This document shows, in pieces, positions 53,920 to 62,966 of a stretch of 64,000 nt of DNA (positions are counted from its first letter, which is position 1; each line of letters starts with the position of its first letter). The DNA is taken from assembly GCF_014486675.1 (NCBI RefSeq), contig NZ_JACTAC010000007.1, positions 1-64,000 on the forward strand, written 5' to 3'. Position numbers and translations under genes: made by a program. This DNA comes from Flavobacterium macrobrachii (GTDB lineage: Bacteria > Bacteroidota > Bacteroidia > Flavobacteriales > Flavobacteriaceae). The notes below the pieces were generated by a model that had not been told where the DNA came from, searched no databases, and saw nothing but the letters and a program-made list of their open reading frames with translations.

Positions 53920-54684
53920 ATGAAAAAAATACTAACATATTTTCTAATCTTATTTTCGTTTTTGGCAACAGCCCAAAAAAAGGAAAAGGACAAATCGTTG
54001 CCAAAAGGGAACGATGCTTTTGCAGAAAAAAAATATGCCGATGCCGAAGCCGATTATCGTATTTCGCAATCCAAATTTCCTAAAAAAGCAGTTGCCTCTT
54101 ATAATTTAGGAAATTCTATTTATCGTCAAAAACAAGTTGCCGAAGCCAAAAATCAATTTGCAAAAGCGATAAAAGAAGCTAAAACCAAAACCGAAAAACA
54201 TCGTGCGTTTCATAATCTTGGCAATTGTCTTTTTACCGAAAAAGAATATGGCGGTGCCGTTGAAGCTTATAAAAATGCGTTACGAAGTAATCCAAACGAT
54301 GAAGAAACCCGTTACAATTTTGCTTTAGCCAAAGAATATCTGAAAAATAATCCGCCAAAATCGGAAGACGACAAGAATAAAAATAAGGATAAAAACAAAG
54401 ACGAAAAAGAGAAAGAAAAGAAAGACCAAAACAAGGATAACAAAGACAACAAAGATAAAGACAAGGACAAAAACGAAGATAAAAAAGACGGCAAAAACGA
54501 CAAAGACAACAAGGATAACAAAGAAAATAATCAAGGAAAACCAAAACCTCAACCAGGCGGAATTTCAAAAGAACGATTACAAAACTTGTTAGATGCCGTT
54601 CAAAATGAAGAGAAAAAAGTTCAGGATAAAGTCAACAAAGAAAAAGTTAGAGCCAATCCAAGCAAACCTGAAAAAGATTGGTAA
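53920..54684 (+). CDS. batC: BatC: TPR protein
   Basis: 254 residues. Signal peptide (MKKILTYFLILFSFLATAQ) then TPR repeats (AFAEKKYADAEADYRIS; AVASYNLGNSIYRQKQVAEAKNQFAKAIK; HNLGNCLFTEKEYGGAVEAYKNALR) and a long Lys/Asp/Asn/Glu low-complexity stretch (about 150-215), then a basic tail. Periplasmic scaffold of the Bat complex by analogy. The low-complexity part creates open frames on the other strand; these are not genes. Confidence 0.92.
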   Translation: MKKILTYFLILFSFLATAQKKEKDKSLPKGNDAFAEKKYADAEADYRISQSKFPKKAVASYNLGNSIYRQKQVAEAKNQFAKAIKEAKTKTEKHRAFHNLGNCLFTEKEYGGAVEAYKNALRSNPNDEETRYNFALAKEYLKNNPPKSEDDKNKNKDKNKDEKEKEKKDQNKDNKDNKDKDKDKNEDKKDGKNDKDNKDNKENNQGKPKPQPGGISKERLQNLLDAVQNEEKKVQDKVNKEKVRANPSKPEKDW

Positions 54685-54764
54685 ATTATAGATGTTAGAG
54701 AAAATATAATTAAGAATTGAGGAAAAACAAATCTGTGTAAATTTGTGCAATCTGTGTTTTTAAA

Positions 54765-56531
54765 ATGAAAAAAGTAATAGTTTTAATTCTGGTATTCTTT
54801 ACCCAATCGCTTTTGGCTCAAGTAGAATTTGAAGCCAAGGTGAGCAAAAACTCTTTGGGATTAAACGAAAAGCTTCGCATTGATTTTACCATGAATGCCG
54901 ATGGTGATAATTTTACGCCACCAAATTTTGAAGCCTCAGGTTTTAAAGTTGTTGGCGGACCAAGTCAATCCATCAGTCAATCGTGGATAAACGGAAAAAG
55001 TTCGTTTAACAAATCCTATACTTATATTTTGATGCCAATGCAAAAAGGTTCGTTAACCATTCGTCAAGCATCGATAGAAATCAACAATCAAGTTTATAAA
55101 ACTACGCCAATAAAAATCAACGTTACTAATGCAGTTGAATTGCCTAAAAATCCTAACGAAATGCCAGCCATTTCTGCCGATGACAATCTGTATTTAGTAG
55201 CCGATATTTCCAATTCAAATCCATATGTAAACGAACCAATTACTGTGGTTTACAAGCTATATTTCAGTTATAACATCGGTATTTCAAATTGGCGCGAATT
55301 AAGCAAACCAAAATACAACGATTTTTGGAGCCAAAACATTGACATCAAACAACTCGTTGCCGAAGAAGGAATGTTTAAAGGCGAACGTTATCGTTATGTT
55401 GTTTTGAGAAAAACGGTTTTATATCCGCAAAAATCTGGAAAATTAGAAATCGAACCGCTTTCGTTAGATATTGATTGTCAAGTTCCAACAAACAAACGAA
55501 ATTTTTGGGGACAACCTATTTTAACCGAAGACAGCAAACGTGTTTCTGCAGGAAAGAAAGTAATTTCAGTAAAAGCTTTACCCGAAGCCGGAAAACCAAT
55601 CGATTTTGATGGTGCTGTTGGAAAATTTGATTTCAAGGCTATTCCGTCAAAAACAACTTTAAAAAGTGGCGAATCATTGGATTTAACTTTAAAAGTTGTT
55701 GGGACCGGAAACCTGAAATTATTCAATTTACCAAAACCAGTTGTTCCAGCAGCTTTGGAAATGTATGATCCAGAACATACTGAAAATGTTACAACTCCAT
55801 TATCGGGAATGACCGGAAGTATTACAGACAAATACACCATAATTCCGCAATACAAAGGAAATTATAAAATAAAACCTTTGACATTCAGTTATTTTGATTT
55901 GGCAACAAAGCGTTACAAAACTATCAGTTCAGGCGAAATTGTAATTAATGTTCTCGATGGTCCAGGAATTGCTGCTTCGCCTAATGTAGCTCAAAGTGAA
56001 GTTGCCAAAAACAAAATTGAAACCGCAAAATCATTTGCTTACATCAAACAAAAAACAACTTTAAAATCAGCCGAAAAAGATGATTTCTTGGGTTCTGGAT
56101 TGTTTTATTCGTTGTTAATTTTACCGTTTTTAGCCATTCCTTTTGTAGTTGTTGCTAAAAAGAAAAAAGAAGCTTTAGACAATGATGTTGTTGGTAATAA
56201 AATCAGAAAATCGAATGCTTTGGCAAAAAAATATTTATCCGAAGCCAACAAACAATTAGCCAATAAAGAAGCATTTTATGTTGCTTTGGAAAAAGCGATG
56301 CACAACTTTTTGAAAGCAAAACTGAGTATTGAAACTTCGGAAATGAGTAAAGAAAAAATCACTGAAATTTTGCTTTCGCGAAAAGGAAATCCCGAAACCG
56401 TTTCTGAATTTATCAAACTTACTGAAAACTGCGATTTTGCTCGTTATGCGCCATCAACCGAAGCCAGTATTCAACAAGATTATGACAAAGCGGTTAGTAT
56501 TATTTCAGATTTAGCAAAACAGATTGTCTAA
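54765..56531 (+). CDS. batD: BatD: oxygen-tolerance family protein
   Basis: 588 residues. Signal peptide (MKKVIVLILVFFTQSLLAQ), BatD beta domains with KVSKNSLGLNEKLRIDFTMN, SWINGKSSFNKSYTYILMPMQKG and a second Ig-like set to about residue 400, a membrane helix (LFYSLLILPFLAIPFVVVA near 445-465) and a cytoplasmic helical tail. The leader contains AATCTGTGTA / AATTTGTGCA direct repeats. It overlaps batE by 8 nt. Confidence 0.93.
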   Translation: MKKVIVLILVFFTQSLLAQVEFEAKVSKNSLGLNEKLRIDFTMNADGDNFTPPNFEASGFKVVGGPSQSISQSWINGKSSFNKSYTYILMPMQKGSLTIRQASIEINNQVYKTTPIKINVTNAVELPKNPNEMPAISADDNLYLVADISNSNPYVNEPITVVYKLYFSYNIGISNWRELSKPKYNDFWSQNIDIKQLVAEEGMFKGERYRYVVLRKTVLYPQKSGKLEIEPLSLDIDCQVPTNKRNFWGQPILTEDSKRVSAGKKVISVKALPEAGKPIDFDGAVGKFDFKAIPSKTTLKSGESLDLTLKVVGTGNLKLFNLPKPVVPAALEMYDPEHTENVTTPLSGMTGSITDKYTIIPQYKGNYKIKPLTFSYFDLATKRYKTISSGEIVINVLDGPGIAASPNVAQSEVAKNKIETAKSFAYIKQKTTLKSAEKDDFLGSGLFYSLLILPFLAIPFVVVAKKKKEALDNDVVGNKIRKSNALAKKYLSEANKQLANKEAFYVALEKAMHNFLKAKLSIETSEMSKEKITEILLSRKGNPETVSEFIKLTENCDFARYAPSTEASIQQDYDKAVSIISDLAKQIV

Positions 56532-57276
56532 CATGAAAAATATATTCTACCTATTGTTTTTGTTTGCTCAATTATCTTGGGCACAAAATCCTTTTGAACT
56601 AGGAAATCAATATTATTCCAAAGGAAAGTATGATTTAGCCATTCAAAATTATGAAAGCATCATCGCTTCTGGAAAAGAATCGGCTGAAGTGTATTTCAAT
56701 CTTGGAAATTGTTATTACAAATTACATAAAGTTGCTCCAGCAGTTTATAATTTAGAAAAAGCATTATTGCTAAATCCAAACGATGACGAAATAAAAACCA
56801 ATCTTGATTTTGCTCGAAAAATGGCAATTGATGATATAAAAATCATTCCAAAAGTAGGTTTTCACAAACTCATTCAGGATTTTACCTCAACTTATTATTA
56901 TGACACTTGGGCTTGGATTGCAGTAGCTTTGGCATTGGTTTTCTTTTTGTTCTTTTTAGGCTATTATTTTTCGGGAACAACGCTAAAAAAACGCATTTTT
57001 TTTACAGGAATGTTTGTTGTTTTATTAGGAATTACATTGAGTGTTTCCGCTGGAATATTTGAAAGAAACCGTTTGGAAAATGAAAAACCAGCCATCGTTT
57101 TTGCCGAAACTGCGCCAGTAAAAAGCGAACCAAAATCGGCAAGTCCAGATTCTTTTATTCTTCACGAAGGAACAAAAGTCTATATTCTAGAAAGCATTGC
57201 CAACTGGAAAAAAATCGAACTCACCGACGAAACAACCGGTTGGATTGAAAGTTCCGCGATTAAGGAATTGAAGTAG
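56524..57276 (+). CDS. batE: BatE: TPR and SH3-like domain protein
   Basis: 250 residues. Signal peptide (MKNIFYLLFLFAQLSWAQ), TPR repeats (GNQYYSKGKYDLAIQNYESIIASG; LGNCYYKLHKVAPAVYNLEKAL), two membrane helices (AWIAVALALVFFLFFLGYYF; FFTGMFVVLLGITLSVSAG), then an SH3-like fold (VKSEPKSASPDSFILHEGTKVYI to the end). Last gene of the cluster; 8-nt overlap with batD. It converges with the next small gene. Confidence 0.9.
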   Translation: MSNMKNIFYLLFLFAQLSWAQNPFELGNQYYSKGKYDLAIQNYESIIASGKESAEVYFNLGNCYYKLHKVAPAVYNLEKALLLNPNDDEIKTNLDFARKMAIDDIKIIPKVGFHKLIQDFTSTYYYDTWAWIAVALALVFFLFFLGYYFSGTTLKKRIFFTGMFVVLLGITLSVSAGIFERNRLENEKPAIVFAETAPVKSEPKSASPDSFILHEGTKVYILESIANWKKIELTDETTGWIESSAIKELK

Positions 57277-57288
57277 ATTTAATAAATT

Positions 57289-57612
57289 TTACTTAAAACT
57301 TATAGGCATATTTTGATAAGCAATAATTGAAAAAATTAAATGAGTTATTATAATAGATAACGTCACACTCTTAATTTTTTCACAGTTTTTATCAAGAAAA
57401 TATCCGTAAATTGGATATTGTATTAAAAATAAAAAAATACCGAATAGATTTATTTCATCAAAAATATTCAATAACAAACATGGATATGGAAATGTGATAA
57501 AAAGTAATTCAAAATAACCATGTCCACCACCAATTACAAAAAAGTTTATCAATAATAATAACAATCCAATTATTGATAATTTTACAGTCCAACTTAATTT
57601 CGTGTTTCCCAA
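57289..57612 (-). CDS. small membrane protein, unknown function
   Basis: 107 residues with about three hydrophobic segments (LSIIGLLLLLINFFVIGG, FLFLIQYPIYGYFL, VTLSIIITHLIFSIIAYQ). I recognise no family. It lies convergently 12 nt after batE and is very AT-rich. The ORF is long enough and its hydrophobic pattern plausible, but nothing confirms that it is expressed. Confidence 0.5.
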   Translation of the reverse strand: MGNTKLSWTVKLSIIGLLLLLINFFVIGGGHGYFELLFITFPYPCLLLNIFDEINLFGIFLFLIQYPIYGYFLDKNCEKIKSVTLSIIITHLIFSIIAYQNMPISFK

Positions 57613-57654
57613 AATCTACTTTTTAGTTTACACCAAAGATAAATAATTGATTAC

Positions 57655-57662
57655 TATCTTTG
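57655..57662 (+). promoter_or_regulatory. -7 element TATCTTTG
   Basis: TATCTTTGCGAAC, 78 nt before the GTG start of the small protein gene. Confidence 0.55.
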
Positions 57663-57709
57663 CGAACTTAATTTGATGAAGATTTAGATACATTTTCAAT
57701 TTTGATATC

Positions 57710-57737
57710 TAATATTTAAAATCTAAAATCTAAAATT
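57710..57737 (+). repeat. heptamer repeats before the 118-residue protein
   Basis: TAATATT, TAAAATC, TAAAATC, TAAAATT run in phase to 3 nt before the GTG start. Confidence 0.75.
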
Positions 57738-57740
57738 TCC

Positions 57741-58097
57741 GTGTCAAGAGACGAACAATTAAAAAATCGCTGGAACAAAGTCGTTGAAATCCTTTCCAAT
57801 CAGTTTGCTGATGGCGAAATATTGGATTTAGACGCAATCATATACCTAATTGGTGTGCAAGAATTAGGCAAATTCAAAGAAGCTTTTAAAAAAGATGAAA
57901 AAGTAAACCTAATGCATATCGCCATTTGTCGTTTGCTCGAACCTTATGGTTACTACGAATTCGACTATTTCGACAAAGATGGTTGGCCACATTATAAAAT
58001 AAAAGAAGAACTTCCACCATTAAAAGCTGGCGAACAATCCATTTTGATGAAAGATGCGATTGTGAATTATTTTTTGGAGAAAGAAGTGATTGAATAG
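57741..58097 (+). CDS. conserved hypothetical protein
   Basis: 118 residues, start GTG (MSRDEQLKNRW). Helical, acidic, no signal or membrane segment; the C-terminus has GWPHYKIKEELPPLKAGEQSILMKDAIVNYF. A similar cytoplasmic protein is found in other Flavobacteria as far as I recall, without a function. It precedes pheS but has its own promoter and repeat leader. Confidence 0.7.
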   Translation: MSRDEQLKNRWNKVVEILSNQFADGEILDLDAIIYLIGVQELGKFKEAFKKDEKVNLMHIAICRLLEPYGYYEFDYFDKDGWPHYKIKEELPPLKAGEQSILMKDAIVNYFLEKEVIE

Positions 58098-58177
58098 CTC
58101 TCAGTCGCAGTAGCAGTTTTCAGTTTAGAATATTCAAAAAACTCGCAACTCGTAACTCGCAACTCGTAACTTTTAAC
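58098..58177 (+). repeat. heptamer repeats in the pheS leader
   Basis: After a CAGTCG / CAGTAG / CAGTTTT / CAGTTTA run, four ACTCGCA or ACTCGTA heptamers fill 58141-58168, then ACTTTTA, running straight into the -7 element. Confidence 0.75.
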
Positions 58178-58185
58178 TAAATTTG
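58178..58185 (+). promoter_or_regulatory. -7 element TAAATTTG of pheS
   Basis: TAAATTTGCACC, 20 nt before the pheS ATG at 58206; the last heptamer (ACTAAAT) overlaps it, so the repeats reach the promoter. Confidence 0.65.
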
Positions 58186-58205
58186 CACCTTTACAAAAAT
58201 GACCG

Positions 58206-59225
58206 ATGATAGACAAGATTAAAGAACATATTGAAGAAGCGAAAGCATTCAACACAAAAAACAAGGAAGCTTTAGAAAACTTTCGTATAAAATATTTAGG
58301 AAGTAAAGGACTTTTAAAAGAGCTTTTTACCGAATTTAAAAATATTCCAAACGACCAGAAAAAAGACTTTGGACAAGTTATCAATACGTTGAAAACCGTT
58401 GCCGAAGAAAAAGTAAAAGCAATTCAGGAAGAACTAGAAAGTAAAGAAGAAGTAAAAGGTTTCTATGGCGATTTAACACGTCCAGCAGAACCAATAACTA
58501 TCGGTTCTCGTCATCCAATTTCTATTGTAAAAAATCAAATCATCGATATTTTCTCTACCATCGGATTTAATGTTTCCGAAGGTCCAGAAATCGAAGACGA
58601 TTGGCATAATTTTACTGCATTGAACTTGCCTGAATACCATCCAGCTCGCGACATGCAAGACACATTTTTCATCCAAACCAATCCTGATGTGTTGTTGAGA
58701 ACTCACACCTCATCAGTTCAGGTTCGTTATATGGAAAACAACAAACCGCCAATTCGTACGATTTCTCCAGGAAGAGTTTTTCGTAATGAAGCGGTTTCGT
58801 CTCGTTCGCACTGTATTTTCCACCAAGTTGAAGGTTTGTACATTGACAAAGACGTTTCTTTTGCCGATTTAAAGCAAACGCTTTTATACTTCACCAAAGA
58901 AATGTTCGGAAAATCGAAAATTCGTTTACGTCCGAGTTACTTTCCGTTTACAGAACCAAGTGCCGAAGTTGATATTTATTGGGGTTTAAAAACCGAAACC
59001 GATTATCGTATCACTAAAGGAACAGGTTGGTTGGAAATCATGGGTTGTGGAATGGTTGATCCAAATGTTTTGAAAAACTGCGGAATCAATCCTGACGAAT
59101 ACAATGGATTTGCTTTCGGAATGGGAATCGAACGTATTGCAATGTTATTGTACCAAATTGGCGATATTAGAATGTTCTATGAAAACGATGTTCGTTTCTT
59201 GGAACAGTTTAAATCGAGTATTTAG
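58206..59225 (+). CDS. pheS: phenylalanine--tRNA ligase, alpha subunit
   Basis: 339 residues. With the beta subunit (not in the window) it charges tRNA-Phe. Class II blocks: [71 protein letters not shown], and [14 protein letters not shown]. The N-terminal coiled coil (about 1-90) is normal. ATG 58206 is the first in-frame start after the promoter. Confidence 0.96.
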   Translation: MIDKIKEHIEEAKAFNTKNKEALENFRIKYLGSKGLLKELFTEFKNIPNDQKKDFGQVINTLKTVAEEKVKAIQEELESKEEVKGFYGDLTRPAEPITIGSRHPISIVKNQIIDIFSTIGFNVSEGPEIEDDWHNFTALNLPEYHPARDMQDTFFIQTNPDVLLRTHTSSVQVRYMENNKPPIRTISPGRVFRNEAVSSRSHCIFHQVEGLYIDKDVSFADLKQTLLYFTKEMFGKSKIRLRPSYFPFTEPSAEVDIYWGLKTETDYRITKGTGWLEIMGCGMVDPNVLKNCGINPDEYNGFAFGMGIERIAMLLYQIGDIRMFYENDVRFLEQFKSSI

Positions 59226-59306
59226 ATTTAAGAATGATGATTAACGATTTTTGATTTAAGAATTTTAATATCTGCAATCAACAATCGTTAATCTTAAATC
59301 AACAAT
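59225..59306. repeat. GATTTAA-family heptamer element, second locus
   Basis: Left part (59225-59266) repeats GATTTAA, GAATGAT, GATTAAC, GATTTTT, GATTTAA, GAATTTT; right part (about 59275-59306) carries the mirror words CAATCGT, TAATCTT, AAATCAA. The same family is at 49418-49598. It lies between pheS and the next gene, to 3 nt before its ATG. Confidence 0.8.
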
Positions 59307-59309
59307 TAC

Positions 59310-59717
59310 ATGAAATCCGATATAATAATCCCAAAAGTTGAAAACGTTTTCCTTGCTGCCGTTCAAGAATGGAGCGACGATTTTATGGAAAAAGTTTGGT
59401 ACATCTATTTAGTCAACGATTCTGACTTTGATTTAGACAGCGTAATGGTCGTTTCCAAAGCTTTTGGAACTATTGATGGCGAAATGAAAAAAACATCGCT
59501 TTTGCGTCATGCTTTTGTAAAAGTTTCAACAGTTTCAGCAGTAAAAGTAGAAATGGTTGAAAAAAGTGTTTTGGCTTTAAACAATGAATTCATGGTAACT
59601 TATTTCATTGGAAATACTTTATACGATAAAAAATTCACCTTTAGAAAAAACATGATTAACGAACACGCCACTGAAGAAGTGCCGCATTTGTGGGTTAATG
59701 GTGTAATTGTGAGATAA
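59310..59717 (+). CDS. conserved hypothetical protein
   Basis: 135 residues, no signal or membrane segment. Beta-rich, with SDIIIPKVENVFLAAVQEWSDDFMEKVWYIYLVND and KSFALNNEFMVTYFIGN-like strands. It resembles a conserved flavobacterial protein of unknown function that adjoins pheS in other genomes, by memory only. Ends before a purine/pyrimidine inverted repeat that may be a terminator. Confidence 0.7.
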   Translation: MKSDIIIPKVENVFLAAVQEWSDDFMEKVWYIYLVNDSDFDLDSVMVVSKAFGTIDGEMKKTSLLRHAFVKVSTVSAVKVEMVEKSVLALNNEFMVTYFIGNTLYDKKFTFRKNMINEHATEEVPHLWVNGVIVR

Positions 59718-59719
59718 AA

Positions 59720-59772
59720 AAGAGAAAAGAAGAAAGAGAAAAGACTAAATCATCTTACTTCTTTTCTCTATT
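59720..59772. terminator. possible bidirectional terminator
   Basis: AGAGAAAAGAAG (59721-59732) and its mirror CTTCTTTTCTCT (about 59758-59769) lie between two convergent stop codons; a loop of about 25 nt makes it weak. Confidence 0.4.
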
Positions 59773-59781
59773 TGAAATATT

Positions 59782-60777
59782 CTAATCCAACTTCTCTGTT
59801 AATTTCTTAAACGTTTTTTTGGCATCTTTGCCTTCATATAAAATTTCGTAAACGGCATCTATAATTGGTGTTTTTGCACCGTATTCTTGGTTTAATTTGT
59901 ACGCACTTTTTACGGCATAATAACCTTCGGCAACCATCGACATTTCCATCATTGCGGCTTGAACGGTATAACCTTTTCCAATCATGTTTCCGAACATCCT
60001 ATTTCGAGAGAAAACAGAATAACCTGTTACCAATAAATCGCCTAGATATGCGGAATTATTGATATTTCGTTTCATTTTGTGTACTTTTCTTATGAATTTC
60101 TTCATTTCTCGAATGGCATTACTCATAATTACCGATTGAAAATTATCACCATAACCCAATCCATGAGCAATTCCGGCGGCAATGGCATAAATATTTTTCA
60201 GCATTGCGGCATATTCTGTTCCGATGATGTCATCGGAAATTTTGGTTTTGATATAGTTTCCGGCTAAGTATTTTGCCATCACTTTTGCTTTGCTAGAATC
60301 GCCACAAGCAATCGTTAAATAAGAAAGTCGTTCCAAAGCGACTTCTTCAGCATGACACGGACCAGTTATTACTCCAATATTTTCAAATGGAATATCGAAT
60401 TTTTTATTGAAATGTTCGCCAACAATCAAAAAGGTTTCGGGTACAATTCCTTTGATTGCAGAGAAGATAATTTTGTTTTCCAAGGAAACGGTCAGTTTTT
60501 CTAATTCAGCGCTTAAAAACGCCGATGGAATAGCGAAAATCAAATAATCGGCATATTCAACTGCTTCGTTAATATCCGATGTAAGTTTTAGTTTATTGAT
60601 GTCAAATTCAACCGAACTTAGATAGTTTGGATTGTGTTTGTAAGCTTTTAAATGTTCGATTGCAGATTGGTTTCGCATGTACCAAGCAATTTCATCGAGA
60701 TTTACACAAAGCATTTTGGCAATCGCAGTTGCCCAACTTCCACCGCCAATAACGGCAAACTTTGGTTTTGTATTCAT
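59782..60777 (-). CDS. gpsA: glycerol-3-phosphate dehydrogenase (NAD(P)+)
   Basis: 331 residues. Makes glycerol-3-phosphate for phospholipids. Rossmann start KFAVIGGGSWATAIAKML, GPCHAEEVALERLSYL, catalytic lysine region GTEYAAMLKNIYAIAAGI, and YLGDLLVTGYS. Start ATG 60777 with a -7 element at 60798-60805. Single gene on the minus strand. Confidence 0.96.
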   Translation of the reverse strand: MNTKPKFAVIGGGSWATAIAKMLCVNLDEIAWYMRNQSAIEHLKAYKHNPNYLSSVEFDINKLKLTSDINEAVEYADYLIFAIPSAFLSAELEKLTVSLENKIIFSAIKGIVPETFLIVGEHFNKKFDIPFENIGVITGPCHAEEVALERLSYLTIACGDSSKAKVMAKYLAGNYIKTKISDDIIGTEYAAMLKNIYAIAAGIAHGLGYGDNFQSVIMSNAIREMKKFIRKVHKMKRNINNSAYLGDLLVTGYSVFSRNRMFGNMIGKGYTVQAAMMEMSMVAEGYYAVKSAYKLNQEYGAKTPIIDAVYEILYEGKDAKKTFKKLTEKLD

Positions 60778-60797
60778 TACTATATCGTTTGAATGAC

Positions 60798-60805
60798 CAA
60801 AAATA
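60798..60805 (-). promoter_or_regulatory. -7 element TATTTTTG of gpsA
   Basis: Minus-strand TATTTTTGG, 20 nt before the gpsA ATG. Confidence 0.55.
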
Positions 60806-60814
60806 CTGTTTTTT

Positions 60815-60950
60815 TATGGCTTGGGCAAACCTTCACTGACTTGTTTAGCCCTGATTAAAATGGAAAGCATTGCGCAGAAAAAATCTATTTTTTCTTATCT
60901 TAGAAAAGCGACCAACGGAAGCTCTTTTTAAGATGTAGAAACAAAGATTT
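60815..60950. repeat. possible diverged copy of the dispersed intergenic repeat
   Basis: TTAGCCCTGATTAAAATGGA here matches the mirrored end block of the 38565-38690 element (TTAGCCCTGATGGAAGCGG) over its first 11 nt. The gap also has an inverted AAAAATC / TTTTTTC pair. The relation is suggestive only. Confidence 0.4.
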
Positions 60951-60992
60951 TTGCAAGCAATCTTGTAATGAAAAGCAGGATTGGCTTCTAAA

Positions 60993-61025
60993 TAAAAAAG
61001 CGCTCAGAATTACTTCCGAACGCTT
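60993..61025 (-). terminator. terminator of the alcohol dehydrogenase
   Basis: Minus-strand stem AGCGTTC / GAGCGCT with an 11-nt loop, ending in T6. Confidence 0.7.
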
Positions 61026-61047
61026 CAACTATTTTTATTGTAAAAAA

Positions 61048-62214
61048 TTAGTAACTCATTTCTACTATTTCACGTACTTTTTCTAATGTGATGTTTTGCT
61101 TTTCGCCCATGGCTTTCCAACCTCTTTCTTCAAAACGATTTACGATAAAATCGGCTGTTTTTTCGATGTTTTCTGCATTTTCGGAGATTTTGGTTTTCAT
61201 TCCCATGATGTGGAAGAATTCTACGGTTTTTTCGATGGCTTTTTCGGCTTTTTCTTCGATAGAATTTCCGGTGATGTTCCAAACTCTTTCGCCGTATTGT
61301 GCTAGTTTGTCTTTTTTGGTTTCAAACATGACTTTGTACAAATTTGGACCAATAATTGCCAACGTTCTAGCATGGTCAATTTCGTATAAAGCGGTTAATT
61401 CGTGACCAATCATGTGCGTTGCCCAATCGGATGGAACGCCTTTTTGAATCAATCCGTTTAATGCCATCGTTGCGCTCCAAACAAAATTGGAAGCCAATTT
61501 ATAATCACTTGGATTTTCTACTACATTTGGTCCAACTTCAATTAAAGTTTTTAAAATGCTTTCGGCAAATCGGTCTTGTAAAAGCGCATCGTGAGGAAAC
61601 GTTAAATATTGTTCCATAACGTGAGTGAAAGCATCGACAACGCCATTTTGTAACTGACGTTTTGGTAACGAAGTAATCACCGTTGGATCTACAATTGAGA
61701 ATTTTGGAAACAAAGCACTTCCACCAAGCGTTAGTTTTTCTTGGGTTGCTTCTATCGTTACCACAGCACCAGAATTCATCTCGGAACCTGTTGCTGGCAA
61801 AGTTAAAACGGTTCCAAACGGAATCACTTTAGACAAATCGGTAAATAAAATTCTCTTTTTAAGAATATCGGCTGCATCGCCTTCAAAATTGACAGCTGCG
61901 GAAATAAATTTTACGCCATCAATCACGCTTCCACCACCAACGGCTAAAATAAAGTCAATTTTTTGTTCGCGAATAATTTGAACGGCTTTCATCAAGGTTT
62001 CAAATCTTGGGTTGGGTTCGATGCCACCAAACTCAGTGATATCATAACCATTTAAAGTTGATGTTACGGCATTGTGAACGCCATTTTTAAAGATACTTCC
62101 GCCACCATAAGCCAATAGAACTTTTGCGCCTTTTGGAACTAATGTAGCTAGTTTTTCTGTTTGTCCTTTGCCAAAAATATAATTGACTGGATTGTATAAT
62201 TCGAAATTGTTCAT
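61048..62214 (-). CDS. iron-containing alcohol dehydrogenase
   Basis: 388 residues. YqhD/butanol-dehydrogenase group: cofactor block AVGGGSVIDGVKFI, TGSEMNSGAV, and metal ligands in DAFTHVMEQYLTF and IGHELTALYEIDHARTLAI. Reduces aldehydes with NAD(P)H or oxidises alcohols. Gene is alone, with an 82-nt gap to nadD. Confidence 0.93.
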   Translation of the reverse strand: MNNFELYNPVNYIFGKGQTEKLATLVPKGAKVLLAYGGGSIFKNGVHNAVTSTLNGYDITEFGGIEPNPRFETLMKAVQIIREQKIDFILAVGGGSVIDGVKFISAAVNFEGDAADILKKRILFTDLSKVIPFGTVLTLPATGSEMNSGAVVTIEATQEKLTLGGSALFPKFSIVDPTVITSLPKRQLQNGVVDAFTHVMEQYLTFPHDALLQDRFAESILKTLIEVGPNVVENPSDYKLASNFVWSATMALNGLIQKGVPSDWATHMIGHELTALYEIDHARTLAIIGPNLYKVMFETKKDKLAQYGERVWNITGNSIEEKAEKAIEKTVEFFHIMGMKTKISENAENIEKTADFIVNRFEERGWKAMGEKQNITLEKVREIVEMSY

Positions 62215-62297
62215 TGTTTTTTGATACTGAAATTAGTTCAATATCTATGCAAATTTACAAAACGATTGAAGGAACGAGTGGTAAAGGAATGTTAAGT

Positions 62298-62879
62298 TTA
62301 TTTTTTATAAAAACTACCTTTATCAAGATATTCCCAAACTTTATATGGCAACATTGGCATTACATTTTTTTTGTTTTTGATGCTTTCGCGAATAAAAGTT
62401 GACGAAAGTTCAATCACTGGCGCACCAACACGATGGATTTTATTATGATTGACAAATTGCTCATCTATTTCACCTGAATTCAATCTAGGATAAACATAAA
62501 TATTGTGATGTTCTAAAATATACTCGTAGTTTTTCCATTTGTGAAGCGAATTTAAGTTGTCTTCACCCATGATTAATGAAAACTCATTCTTTGGATATTT
62601 TTCAAGCAAATGAGCTAATGTATTTACGGTAAAGTTAGGTTGCGGTAATTTGAACTCAATATCAGAAGCTTTGATTTTGGGGAAATCTTCGGTTGCCAAT
62701 TGAACCATGTGCAAACGTTGATAATCATCCAGCAAGGTGTTCTTCTGCTTGTGCGGATTATGTGGCGTTACAACCATCCAAATTTGATCCAAATCGGAAT
62801 GTTCCGCCATGTGATTGGCAATGATTAAATGTCCAATGTGAATTGGGTTGAAGGTTCCGAAATATAGACCGATTTTCAT
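62298..62879 (-). CDS. nadD: nicotinate-nucleotide adenylyltransferase
   Basis: 193 residues. Adenylates nicotinate mononucleotide in NAD synthesis. Signatures: MKIGLYFGTFNPIHIGHLIIA with the HxGH motif, MVVTPHNPHKQ and the C-terminal SSTFIRESIKN. Its leader (62880-62966) is made of AGTTTCAC / AAAGTTTCAC direct repeats. Cotranscribed with gmk and yicC by position. Confidence 0.95.
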   Translation of the reverse strand: MKIGLYFGTFNPIHIGHLIIANHMAEHSDLDQIWMVVTPHNPHKQKNTLLDDYQRLHMVQLATEDFPKIKASDIEFKLPQPNFTVNTLAHLLEKYPKNEFSLIMGEDNLNSLHKWKNYEYILEHHNIYVYPRLNSGEIDEQFVNHNKIHRVGAPVIELSSTFIRESIKNKKNVMPMLPYKVWEYLDKGSFYKK

Positions 62880-62966
62880 TTTTTTGTTTCACAGAGTTTC
62901 ACGAAGTTTTTCGCAAAGTTTCACAAAGTCTTTGTGTTTCTTGGAGCAAACTTTGTGCAATAATTT
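62880..62966 (-). repeat. leader repeats between gmk and nadD
   Basis: TTTCACAGAG, TTTCACGAAG, TTTTTCGCAAAG, TTTCACAAAG follow one another, about 10-12 nt apart, and end in TTTGTG words. Same character as the repeats before the epimerase gene at 22482-22522. Confidence 0.6.

Noticed and set aside
54233..54568. Several open frames on the minus strand within batC
   Set aside because: They come from the Lys/Asp/Asn-rich low-complexity codons of batC and have no family.
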